Positions 13,501 to 25,344 of a stretch of 64,000 bases of DNA are shown here, one piece after another. The stretch comes from Eumeta japonica (lineage: Eukaryota; Arthropoda; Insecta; Lepidoptera; Psychidae). The DNA is taken from NCBI GenBank assembly GCA_005406025.1, contig BGZK01001394.1, positions 62,001 to 126,000 of the forward strand, given 5' to 3'. The notes beneath the pieces were generated by a model. The model searched no databases. It was not told the DNA's origin and saw only the letters and a program-made list of their open reading frames with translations. The position numbers were made by a program, and so were the translations under genes. Within the stretch, counting starts at the first letter, position 1. The number at the start of each line of letters is the position of its first letter.

Positions 13501-16500
13501 ATAGTGCATTTTTTTTTAATATGGTAAATGCATACGTAAGTGTATGTCAAAAATAATAAAGATATGTGTGACTCGTGTTTGGTACTAAACATTATGATTT
13601 TTTTTAGAATCTAGATACCTTTTTGCTGGTGGCCCTATGGAAGTTTGTCATTTTGTGTAGTACATCTTCACCAAGTTATTTTCAGTAATCTTTTATTACA
13701 ATCTTCAAATGTAATAAAAAAAATCCTCTTGAGTTTAGCTAATAAAGTTATATTTCAACTTAATGACTTAGGTATATTATGGTTTACCTAGAATATTCTA
13801 ATAATGAAATATATTTTATCTATATAGATAGATATATTTAATTCCTTACTCATTCCAGGAACTTGATACCATTTTAGACAATTTTTAAAACTTATGTTTT
13901 TGATGGACGTACTGATATGTATTTTTTAAATATGAACACGACGTCATGTAATTAGGTTATACAACATACGAACCTAATTCGAATACAAAAGTAGGCGTTG
14001 TACCTACGCCACCTATGATACATAGTCAGTTTTTACAATCACAATGCGCATATAAGCAGCCATCATTTCCATTCTTGATTGTAATCAATTGTCCAGGTAT
14101 CGCCGGTTATTTGTCATAACCAATGTGAAACGACATAATCCTGATGTATTCATTTCAACATTGTGAATAAAAATACCATAAATTTTAATTATATTGAACT
14201 CAGCAAATCAAGATTTGAATACTTTAACTATTATGATGCCGGTGTTGTGGTATGGAAATTTTCCTAATTAGAATGCGTCTAATAAATATTCTTACAATGG
14301 AAATATTGTTAAACATTTAAATATTGTTTTGCCACTCACAAATTTCTGCCACTGACATCAGTTTTCTATCAAATTTAAGGTGTATGAAAGTCAGTTAGGC
14401 TTTAATTTGATAAGTTAAATATATTCGGGAACAGAGGGTGTTAAATTAGTCAATTTAATGCTCAAATAAAATAATTAAACATGGAAAGTTGATAACAATA
14501 TTGTAAACAATAACATATTTGGGATACTAATGCGTATACATTACGCAAAATCTATTTCAAAAGAATATTTTCAAGAATGGGTATTTAATGACACTGCATA
14601 GAATAAGACTACATATTTTGTGTCATTAAATATTATTATCTAATAATAACGATTTCACATTCCTTTTTTCTGAATAACATTCAAGGTTACTTAATCAACA
14701 ACCGACCTTCCCTAAATTTCAAGTTTGTAATATTTTTTCTCCAAAGTATAAGCAATTTAAAGAAACTTTACTAAAATATATTGATTTAAGAAAATGTGAT
14801 CTTTTTTCCTCCGTTTACAAAGCTATATTGTTGTAAAATTGTTAATTCGTAGCCCTTGAACATTCAAAGAAAACAAATTTTTAGTCTCAAGCAGTGTTAT
14901 CGTCAACTCTCAAATGTGAACACTAGGCACACCCATTAAAGCAATGAAAAATTGCTCATAATTTAGGCATACACAATCTGTGACCTATGATTGACAGTTG
15001 GCGTTGACACTTTCTTCGACTGGCTTTGTTTTTTTTAATGTTCAAGGGTTCAAGGGTTAACTTACCAATTATAGCAGAGATTTGTGGCATCACGCTACAA
15101 AAGTTTTCAAAAAAACACATTTCCGCAAACGAAACTCTAAAAAGAAATCATTTTCAAATTCGTTCCTTAGATTTTCCTATACTTTCAGAAAAAATAAGCA
15201 CTTCATTTAAATGATACTTTGAAACCATTATGGGTTATATAAACCATATTATATGTGAAATATAATAAATTGATATCCAAAAAATTTGACTGTACGTTGT
15301 AGTTGTCCTTTGTAGAAAATAAGCACAAAATAAGTTAGATTAGAACTTCTTTTCTTTGCATTATGTGTTGGTATGATTCTACTGCTGTAGCATATATACC
15401 CTTCCACAATCTTCTCCACGAGACGGCTCACGAATTTTAAATATTTCTTGTGCACGATCAATTTTGAATTGGGCGAGCACTTGAATTTTGCTATTCGGAA
15501 AGAATTTAAAAGCGGAAAAACATAAAAAAAATCATGCAAAAGGAGATAAAAGCGGTGGGCGTGTCGAGGGCCTACCGGGCTGCGGCCGGGCGCCATAAAT
15601 CGACGCGCTCATTTCATTTTTTTTAAGTTATGCCCTTTCTCAACTACGGTAAATAATATGCGTCCGACCGTTCTCGCACACCATAACCGACTAATGATTT
15701 ATTTACTTACTAGACGGGGAAATGGCGTATTACTTCTATTGTATTGGATATTTGACTGAAATAGTTAACGTGGTCCTGGTCAGAATTAGTTTTTAGCGTT
15801 GCGTAACACACATCTATTGTTAGTGTTTCGTGTCCGTCTATAGCGTCCTTTATTCTCGACGGTTTAAACTATATATGGACAACAGCCAGCACGCTGTAAG
15901 ATTTGATCCGGCCCGCGAGACATTTAAAAAAAAAATAATGTCTGATTTCTATCGCTAAAAATGATGAACACTACTTTAAAATGCACCTACTTTTTAACGG
16001 GGCCCGCGAACGTACTTGCACACTAAAGTTTGGCTCACAACATGTCAAAGGTTGCCCATACCTGGTTTTAACCAGTGTCTGTAATTGCTATAGTACGCTA
16101 AATGTTTTTGTATGCTTTTAAAATATTTTTAACATAAGGGATAAAATATTATTAAAAAAACACATGATTGTGTTATTGGATAGCGGATTTGGTAGAGTAA
16201 ATTTGGTGGGTAGACACAAGGCTAAGTAATTTTATCGAGAATTTTACGTACTCGTTATCAACTAGCAATTAAATGACACGAAGAGATCATTTTTTTAATA
16301 GTCACGATTTGCTGTTTGATGTTTATAATGACTATTTTCATCGAAAGCACAAATTATAAGTTACAAATATAAATTTTCTGTGATTTGTGTGACTATAAAA
16401 ATATATTTATGTCAGCGCATCTATTAACGAGCAGCGTCCGAGTGTTAGGGACGCGGGGCACGTGGGGTGCGGGGCAGGTCACTCTCGCTACAATTATAGA

Positions 16501-19500
16501 TTCTTTTGGTATAGCATTCATAATAATTCAGTCTAGATTGTGTTTGTAAATCTGTCTATCATTAAATCTATACATAGGACAGTTATACGTATGTGATAAT
16601 GTTTACTATATAAAAATCTAAGAGTTAAAATCTTGTTTACTTTTATATGAATCATGCATTTTTACGAAATTAATTAATTGGACCTTCATTTCGAAGTAGA
16701 CGTTGTTGTCTGTGCTACGATAAATAATTACCGCAACGACATGTCAGGTACCCAACCTAAATATTTAAAATTGGGCAGTGCATTAAAAAAAATACAATTA
16801 CTATATTGGGAATAGAGCACGGGACCTTTCTTGTTTGAAGCATATAAGCATATTTGAACATAGCGATCAATTCTTGCTAAACTTTCAAAACTGCTTACTA
16901 TACTTATATCACTCTTTTTAATACGTATTAATAACATTATCAACATGTTATTCAGTGAACGATGATCTTCGATATTATTTTGTGTGACTTTGAGTTTAAT
17001 TACAGTTTCATTACGACAATGTGTCGATGTCATTATTATGTCAACGTAATGTAATGTATTCATGTTACGGACATAACGCCGTTAAAACACCATTATCTGT
17101 TTGAATAGACGGAGTTTCGTTTCAAAACATTAACAGGAACAAAACATCAGAAGAGATAATACGAAAACTTTGAAACGAGATCAAAACAACAGATAAAAAA
17201 CCGTCGGATCCGATTGAGCCAATTAAAGGGTGTCTGTAATTACGGAATAAACGTATGCACCATCTCCATTTGCCGAGTGTTGTAATTATTAAAAAAACGG
17301 CCAACTATTAAAAACGCTTAACTTAATGATAGCATGCGCGTTTTAATCGTCGTAATGCTAAGGTCCGGTTTCCGAAGGCACAGTTTGATAAAGGTCGGTT
17401 TGTTTTTAATTTTGAAATGTTTTAATTGAAGCTCTGCTCTTCTTTGACTATGTTACGATTAAATGTTAAGCTCGTAAAGTTATATACAGATCCCAGTAGA
17501 CGATATTATCAAATGGTCATTGCAGTACCCCGATGTTCATTATTGTTATATTTATGTACTATAAATGAAGTCTATTTGACTTTTTTTTAACGTTGCTGTC
17601 CCAAGAACAAAAAATAGCAGTGTTGCTATTTTTGAGAGACAACGGTTAATCATTACATTAGGTACCTCAAATTAATAGAGTTGCAAATACAAAAGAAAGC
17701 GAGCATTCTAAAATTAACTACAATATTACTTTTAAAGGCATTTATTAATATTATTTTATGTATAAAGGTAACAGTTAAAATTTAGGTTCGGTTTATATTT
17801 AGAAAACCAAAAATTCTGTTTAATAAACAGCATCTGTTAAGGAATAGCAAAAACATAACAGGGCGTAGCGAAATTTTATATTTGTATAAAATTTTAATTT
17901 TATATGGGTATCAAATGATCACATTTATTTCTATGGAAAAAACTTTATGCATACATCTCGATACACGCAGTATTATAACAGCGGCTAAATATCAACTCAA
18001 CAACATTCAATTCAACAACGATTAAAACAAAAGTCAAAGCAATCTACCTTTTTTAAATTCAAATATTATTATGTATTTATTACATAAGTTATGGATAACT
18101 TTTGAAATGCGTTATAATATTTTAAGTACTTACATTTGACTACTTAGTCACTTTACCACTCAGGTAGGCTTAGACCAAATAGAGAGGAACAATATTATAT
18201 TTTATTTGGAATAAAATACACGAAATCAGATAAACTAGAATGGCGTAGTAACGTCAATTTTGATATAGGCTGGCGGATCAAGTATTTGAGTCAAGAGGGG
18301 GTGACACGTACGATGTTTGGTCAGGACTGGCTCTAATTCGAGTACAAGAGTAAGATAAAGATCGAGCTCAGGGGTTCATGACCCCCATCACCACTGTGGA
18401 TTCGCCCTTACTGCTACATGGCAGACTAATAAAGATAACGAGGATCTAAAAGAATGTTCTTGAATTGCAGAAAATTAAAAATAAAAGAACGTTGTTTAGC
18501 AGAACTTTAGTTTTAAAAACTTGGTAAAGTCGAAAGAATCCCATGCGGATGGTCATGTGCATTTCAAGGCGATTAGATAGCGACGTGGTTTTAAGTATCT
18601 ATTCCGATTATTTTCAAAAGAATAATAAAATGTATGTTTATACATAAATGATAAAATTGAACGTCATGAAAAATGAAATTTGTGCGGTCCAATTGATCGA
18701 GATCATTTCAAGTGAAAAAGGAATGTAGATTGACATAATTACTTGATCTAAATCTATAAGTTTAATAGAATCGAAGCAAATAAAAAAAAAACTAGATTAT
18801 ATTTTTGTAATTCTGCTCTTTTTTTCTGCTCTAAACCACAAATTATTTCTGCTCTAAACTACAAATTGCGCCCATTAGCATAAAATTTATCAAACTTAGT
18901 TTCTTATAGGTACAACCTAAAAACAATATTTGTTTTTTTTATTTCTGATAATGTTAGTCATTGCATAATTTATTTATTTATGAACGTAAATAATATCGTA
19001 AAAAAGTGAAAAATTGTATTTAAAAAAAATTAGCAAATGTAAAAATATAAATGTTTAAATTTTATAATGTATAACATAATTAACTTCTAGTACAACATCG
19101 AAATTCTTGTCTCATCTCATCTCGCGCGTCTATGGTTTACTTAAATAGCGTCAAGTAGTCCGGGAGTCATTCGTGCGCGATGCGCGAAGGCAAAGAGACT
19201 GACGCTGTCTGTTGGTATATGTTGTATCTGTGTAGAGTTTCTGTATTATTTTAGAAGTCTCACTCTCCAAATTTTTATCTCGTTACCCGACAAGTTAAAC
19301 TTTCTTTTTGAATTATTAGTGCTAAGTTTGAGTCTTTCACGAACGTATGAAAATATGCAAATATTTTAAAACATTTTATCAAAAAATATGGCATTTATAA
19401 TATTTCATTTAGTATGTATTTTTATAGGCATTATTACATTACATTTGTAACGGTACGCAGGCGGCGGTTGGCAGCAGTGACATTTGACATTTGTGACATG

Positions 19501-21990
19501 AATTCAAATGTCAACGGAAGCGCGCCGCCGACCCCACTAATGCGCAATGCGTGCGTGTAACGATTTCTTTGGATTGTATTGTTTACGCTCCAAAATCGCC
19601 ATAATTATCATTGTATGATATCCGGTTTTGCTTGATTGTGACTTGAACAGGTATATCTACATATAAAAATTAATAACACGTATTTTTTAAAATCATTTAA
19701 GCACATTGTTAAATGTTCTTCTTATTTATAAAATATGAAGTTGTGTTTAGTAGATAACATACGAGACAATATGTAAATTTCCTTGATAAATATGAGACAT
19801 AATACATAGATTAGGTTAAGGACCATAATAAGGCAACGGGGTAAAGAACAAATAACAAATTTAGTAACATGTCAGACCACGAAAATTGACTACATACATA
19901 TTAACCGACAGTGATAGTATGTATATGCACAATCGAATAATTGATGCCTAATAAACTGTTGACAATATATTGTTATTTTGAGCAATAACATATTTTTATT
20001 ATTTGATTACAATATTAAATATAAATCAGGATATAATAATACTAGTTTTATGTAGGTTAACAATTAATTCAGGTAACATTCAATATGTATAACAGCAATT
20101 TGTCGTAAGTTTTATTAAAATTGATAGTATTGTTTTAGATACGAAAGGTAAGCATAACATAAATATTTATATTATGTATTATATGTTGGTAAGCAATATT
20201 ATTATATATAAGTATTACAATAAAAAAAAACATACATGGGCGAAATCTGTAAAAAATATTTGAAATGAATAATTAAATTATTATATTATACTACAACACG
20301 GATAATCGAGTTTGCGTCTCATATCATTCACAAAATCAGCGAGGCGAGGTGCGCCAGCGCAGGCCGCGGCCCTCGCGTTCGTGGCCGACATACCACAAAT
20401 AACTTGAAAGCATTTATATCCAATTTATTGCGATTTTTTATATCCCACTTTACGACTTCTTGTCGGATCTTCATTTGAATGTTATAATGAAATTTTTCCT
20501 GCGTTTCGCTCGGCTGTAAGCCAACGCATCTTTACTTTTTTTTTTTGATTTTTATACACCTCTTCAAATTAAATATTCGCATGAGAACGGTCTCTTTCGA
20601 TGTCTAATAAAGTGTAATTAAATTCAAAAAAGGAGACGATAAATATATTACGAGAGATATCGCGGTGGTCTGGTGCGCGGGCGCATATGCTTCGAGACAA
20701 ATGAGAGTTTTGACTCGCGTTAAATGTTAATAATTTAGTAGATAAATTATATTATTGTGTCTTCTACGTGATTGTTACCTTCGTGTTGTGTGGCCATCGG
20801 CTTTGTTTGTGTCGAATCATTAAAATTTACGGCGCTTGCTATTACTTATTTATTTAAATATTTAAATTATTACTTATTTATAACATTCCTTTGTTATAAT
20901 TTTAATTTAGATGAGCCGGTGGGCTTTAGAAAATCTTAGAAGACCACAATATCTATTATGATAAGTAGAAAGCTTCTAGTGAAATACACCATATCGTATC
21001 GGAATTATTTTTACATTTTCAATTAACTCAAAAATTAAGTTAGATCCCAAATCGTAAGTGTAATTTAAACTGTGAACAAGTGGACATTATAATATATCTA
21101 TAGAGTAAATAGTAATTAAAATATTGTATATGTGTATATGTGTACATACATTTATAAATATTGACAAAGTTACTGTACTCTGTTCATTCCATTATATAGG
21201 GAACGACATGAAAGATGAATGTTTTCGTTTTTAATTACAGTATTGTATATTAAGTTGTAATGATACCAGTACAACTATAACGTCGCAACAGTAGTATAAA
21301 ATATGTGTGTGCAGTGAAGGCAGAATGTCGGTAGGCTTAGTGTTGGTTATTATAATGACCTCGTTGTGATGCAGACTTTTATGTATATATTTTATATACA
21401 AATTTATGCAAATAATAATGTTCATACAATTAAAGCAGAAATAAGGAATAATTATCTTTAAATTAGATTACTACACATTAGTTTCCAATGGTATCTTTAA
21501 GAATAAAATGCTAATGATAAATTGGAATGGCTTCTGACGCTTCGTTGTCGTGCGATTAAAATTTCGTCTCGACAAGAGTTGGACTTGTCGAGATGAGATT
21601 GGTTAAGGACTCATACATTGACTGCAAAAAGAATAATATAATGACAAACGATACACGGTTAATCATTATTTTAACTGTTAAATTACATCACCAACTTCAT
21701 AATAAATATCGATTTATGATATATGGAACTTTATGAGCCATAAATATTTCAATAACGCAAACGGTTAAAGCAATAATGAAAACGTTTCTGATGATAATGG
21801 AAATGATGAAAAAAGAGAAAAACCAAACCAATTAATTACAAAATAGGTTCATTAAACTCATTAGATTCATTACTATTACGGTGCGAAAAGCAAAACTGTA
21901 CAAATATTGACACAGACAGAATTGGCAAGGAATGAGGACATTGCAAATTTAAAACTTGTCAAAGACTATTATGTCAAAAGAATAAAATTG
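10600..21990. other. Long intergenic region, mostly AT-rich
   Basis: No protein-coding gene is supported across about 11 kb. GC-rich patches stand out at about 11690-12125, 15540-15610, 16430-16490, 19440-19560 and 20330-20390. A CCGAC/GTCGG inverted motif lies near 10776-10800. A 23-bp tandem duplication ('TTTCTGCTCTAAACYACAAA' core) lies at 18823-18868. The open frames over the GC-rich block are on the minus strand, are proline- and arginine-rich and do not resemble known proteins. Confidence 0.4.
11690..12125. other. GC-rich island in AT-rich intergenic DNA
   Basis: About 430 bases with many CpG dinucleotides (for example 'GGCCGGCCGGCTCGGGG', 'CGCGACGCGCG') inside AT-rich surroundings. 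Several short frames cross it, but none resembles a protein. It could be a conserved non-coding element or an unannotated first exon; the sequence alone does not decide. Confidence 0.35.
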
Positions 21991-21994
21991 AATA

Positions 21995-24900
21995 ATGTCG
22001 AGTTTGTTTTTATCATTTCATAAATGTTCAATACCGTTTTCAAAATACAGAAAAAATATTATATATTATGTAATTACAGAGAAATATTTGAAACTTCTAA
22101 AAGTAAATGAAAGCTTTCGTCATTTCAGAACTATCCCTAGAGCGTATGGTGATAGTGGCAAAAATGAGATCATAGATAAAAATGGAGGCCTAGATTGGCG
22201 CGATGTGGTGATAGAAGCTGAACAGCTCGTTGGCTATCCCACGCCATATCTGGCTTTGAGGTTGTTGTTAGACGATGAAGGGGCCAAGACCGCTCTACAA
22301 CTGCGGAAACTGGTTTGTACGATTTTACCTGACAGGAATCTATCTGTATATGAATTACTGATACATGAATTATTTAAATTAGAATAGTCTTATTTTCAAA
22401 GCGAAATCGAAATCAATGTGTGTTTATATTAGTATTGGCGGACATTTTTTGTCTCGTAACTCCGTAAAAATTCGTTACGTTTTGATAAATGAATTTTGGG
22501 CTGCGCCTGACTATTATAGAGAAAAAAAAATTAAAACAAGCTACTATTTTTCACTCCCAGAATCGATTGTGACGGTTTTGTATTCAATTTTAAGACGTCA
22601 CATTATTTTCTGATATTCATATTTTAAAATTGAACTCGTTTATTCCATTTTCAGTAGTTTTTAACTCATGCTTGGACAAAGAAAAATCGGTTTTATTATA
22701 TAAATAGTTATTCATAAAACTGACGACTAATCGATTCCAAAATGTAGTCAACTCGAAAGCTAAAGAAATCGCGCGTTATGCTATAAATTGCATTAAAATT
22801 AGTTTAGTGTTTCGAAAGATGTCGTCGCCACATAAAAAATCATAAGCCTGAAGAATTAAAAAAATATTAATGCACTTCAATGTTTCTTGAAAACTTATTT
22901 TTTCAGATATTTGAATGTAAAATAAAATTAGTAATTTGGGTAATGAATTCTTAGGTTTATATCTTGTCTATACCATGGGTATAAAAATGTCGTCCATGTG
23001 GGCTAGTCTCTATATTTTTGCAGAGAAGGCTTTTCACATTTTCACTTTTGCTAATAACATTGTTCCCAGATTTCCAGCAATCATCCTTTATTGAAATCCA
23101 CTAAAAACGTATTGTTCGGTTCAAAATACAGTCTTCAGTCTTTTGGTTTGATGATAATGTTAACTTCAAAAGCTGCTGGTTTTAATACTGAAGTTTTCTC
23201 TAAGGAACGACGAACTTCTGGAATCTTGCATACGCAAAGAATATTATCTGAAATTGTGGAAATGAAAAGGAACGTGCACGTACTATACAATGCCTTAAAT
23301 ATAGATAAAAATAAAGATAAATACAACGACGTACAGAAATTCCTTTGTCAGAACAACGTAGACTTATTAAGAGGTACAGTGTGTTTAAGATTCAGTAGGT
23401 ACATGTAGAACCCTCTTTATATGATAACGAGTCTATGGATAAAGTACAAAATATTCCTACAAACCAGTGAATTGATTAAGAACATGTTTTTATTGATCGA
23501 ATACTATTTATGTTGTCTTTGCCTGTATATAAAGCATTCCTTTTTTATGTAGTGGTCTCTCTTCTAATTGTAGTCTCGATTTCATTTCCGGTCCTATAGT
23601 CCGTTACGATCCCGGCTTTTTTCTCAATTCCAATCCAAGTCCCTCTCGATTTCGGTTGTATTCTGATCCAAATTTTTTCATCCCACTTTCTGTTTGAAAT
23701 GCAATGCTGGTTTCGCTTTCGGGTACAAAGCTGTTTTTACGGTTACTGACCCGCTTTTAATTTTGTTCCCGGTAGCATTTTCGATTACAGACCTGCGTTC
23801 TGCTGTAGGTTCTTCCGAGATCCTTCTTGATGTAACTTCGATCCTGGTACTTGTTTCAGTTATCTATCAGCACTGATAAAGACCAAATTTGCTCTAGGTT
23901 CCTCCAAAACTTATCCCACGCTCGAAATAGGTGTTTGTAATATCATAAATACAAACTGTGACTTTAAATTTAAATTTTAACTGAATCCTCGCACAAACTT
24001 TCGCTTTCGGTCCCCCCTTGAAAGTTTTAATTATAAAAACATTGAAACTCGTATTACTTTATATTTTACCAAAACCTAAAAACGATTTTTAAGGCCCTCA
24101 CTTAAAAACTGACGGTAGCCCTACATAAATTTTCAAATTCCATTTTATCTTCTTAAGGGTTTATTTATGAAAAACATTGAAATAGGTGTTTTTTATTTGA
24201 AAAGAAGATCACAAATACTAATTTCATGACCTAATTTAAAAAAGAACGGCAGGTCCTTCCCATTCCTCACTCTCTTTTTCTATTCCTTAATTAATTGATT
24301 TCAATTTTATTTTCTTAATTTAACTTGTTGTTTGTTATTTATTGAAAAGCCCAACACACCGCTCCTGATATGTCTCATTGTTATGTATGTCATTCGAGGT
24401 CACAGTCATATGCATAGAATTCTAAAGTTTAAAAGGTTCCATGAAAAATGCATACCCCAAGTGGCAACAAAACATGTATTTTTAATATACCTAATAAATT
24501 AGCACAAAATTTTTTTAACGAGCGTATTTGAAAATTTAATATTAGTTAACTTATGGTTGTACGGATAGATTAACACGTATTTCGTTTTTCTTTACAGCTG
24601 GTTTTTATGGGGCTTTATTGGAAAACTTGAAAGATCCAAATAATTCTGAAATTTTTAAGTTAATAAACAGAGGGTTCGAAGATCTAGTTAAAAGCGAAAA
24701 TTTAGGGCCACGAAACAAACATAATGAACCATTGCCCAGTCAACCTAAAGGTGCTGAAGAAATCGAATTTTGGAACGAACAAGATAATCTGAAAAACATG
24801 GATTTAGAAAATGTAGAGACCTTTCTAGGTCGTGGAAAAGATGAGTGGATATACAGGACAATGTTGTCCTCAGGGAGTATTTTGGGAAAGGCTTGTCGAT

Positions 24901-25304
24901 GTGCAATGATGTTAGCTCACAAGAATGACCTAGAAATGGATGCTTATGTATTAGGGAGCCACTTGGCAATTCTGTGGCAATTACATTTGGATCTGAAAGA
25001 TTTTTATATACATCCCCATTCGTTTTCATATGTTGGAGCGCCTGTAACGATAGCCCTGTGGGAGTATCCAACCATCTACAGCATATTTATCGAATCACAA
25101 ATAGAAAAGACGGAAGTCGAACACAAACAAGTGTATTACGCCGTAAGGAGTACTAGAGCGATGGATTACATCACATATCTTTTGGAAAATGAGATAGCGG
25201 TTATACTTGAATGCAGTGACAAGTTTCCTGTTGAAGACGCAAGGTTTGCGTTACAGAAAATGGCGGTGACTCTTTACAAAGAAGCGCTCGAGTATATTGA
25301 ATGA
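21995..25304 (+). CDS. Divergent PDSS2-like protein (polyprenyl-diphosphate synthase subunit 2 paralog), three exons
   Basis: A second, fast-diverged member of the PDSS2 family. PDSS2 is the non-catalytic mitochondrial partner of PDSS1 in building the ubiquinone side chain. Exons are 21995-22312, 23070-23373 and 24598-25304, all with GT..AG introns (757 and 1224 bases). The joined frame is 442 residues, against about 400 for the family. Signatures are 'EAEQLVGYPTPY' (74-85), 'LQLRKLISSNHPLLKSTKNV' across exon junction 1 (about 101-120), 'IVEMKRNVHVLYN' (168-180) where active synthases have DDxxD, and 'LGSHLAILWQLHLDLKD' (326-342) at the second motif. Neither Asp-rich motif is present, so it should be non-catalytic like PDSS2. 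The ATG is the first after an in-frame TGA at 21989. However, the N-terminus is longer than usual, and possible acceptor sites near 22079 and 22129 leave the true start open. The partner and role of this copy are unknown. Confidence 0.85.
23570..23880 (+). repeat. Degenerate short-period pyrimidine-rich tract in intron 2
   Basis: Within intron 2 of the divergent PDSS2-like gene, words such as TCTCGATTTC, TTCCGGTCC, GATCCCGG and CTCGATTTCGG recur at irregular 10-30 base spacing. The style matches the tract at 7555-7680. It is followed by AT-rich sequence to about 24400 that looks like a decayed interspersed element. No coding potential is evident. Confidence 0.4.
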
Positions 25305-25338
25305 ATGTATTTACATCGTAGCATTGTATTTGATTTTT

Positions 25339-25344
25339 ATTAAA
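25339..25344 (+). terminator. Probable polyadenylation signal ATTAAA of the PDSS2-like gene
   Basis: The common variant ATTAAA lies about 35 bases after the stop codon, which would give a very short 3' UTR. A further downstream signal is also possible. Confidence 0.4.

Noticed and set aside
15249..15596. 115-codon minus-strand open frame
   Set aside because: Composition and residue pattern do not resemble a protein, and there are no plausible splice partners.
16728..17063. 111-codon minus-strand open frame
   Set aside because: No motif or family resemblance. A frame of this length is expected by chance in 64 kb.
24745..25071. 108-codon minus-strand open frame
   Set aside because: It is the antisense of exon 3 of the divergent PDSS2-like gene and shows no protein similarity of its own.
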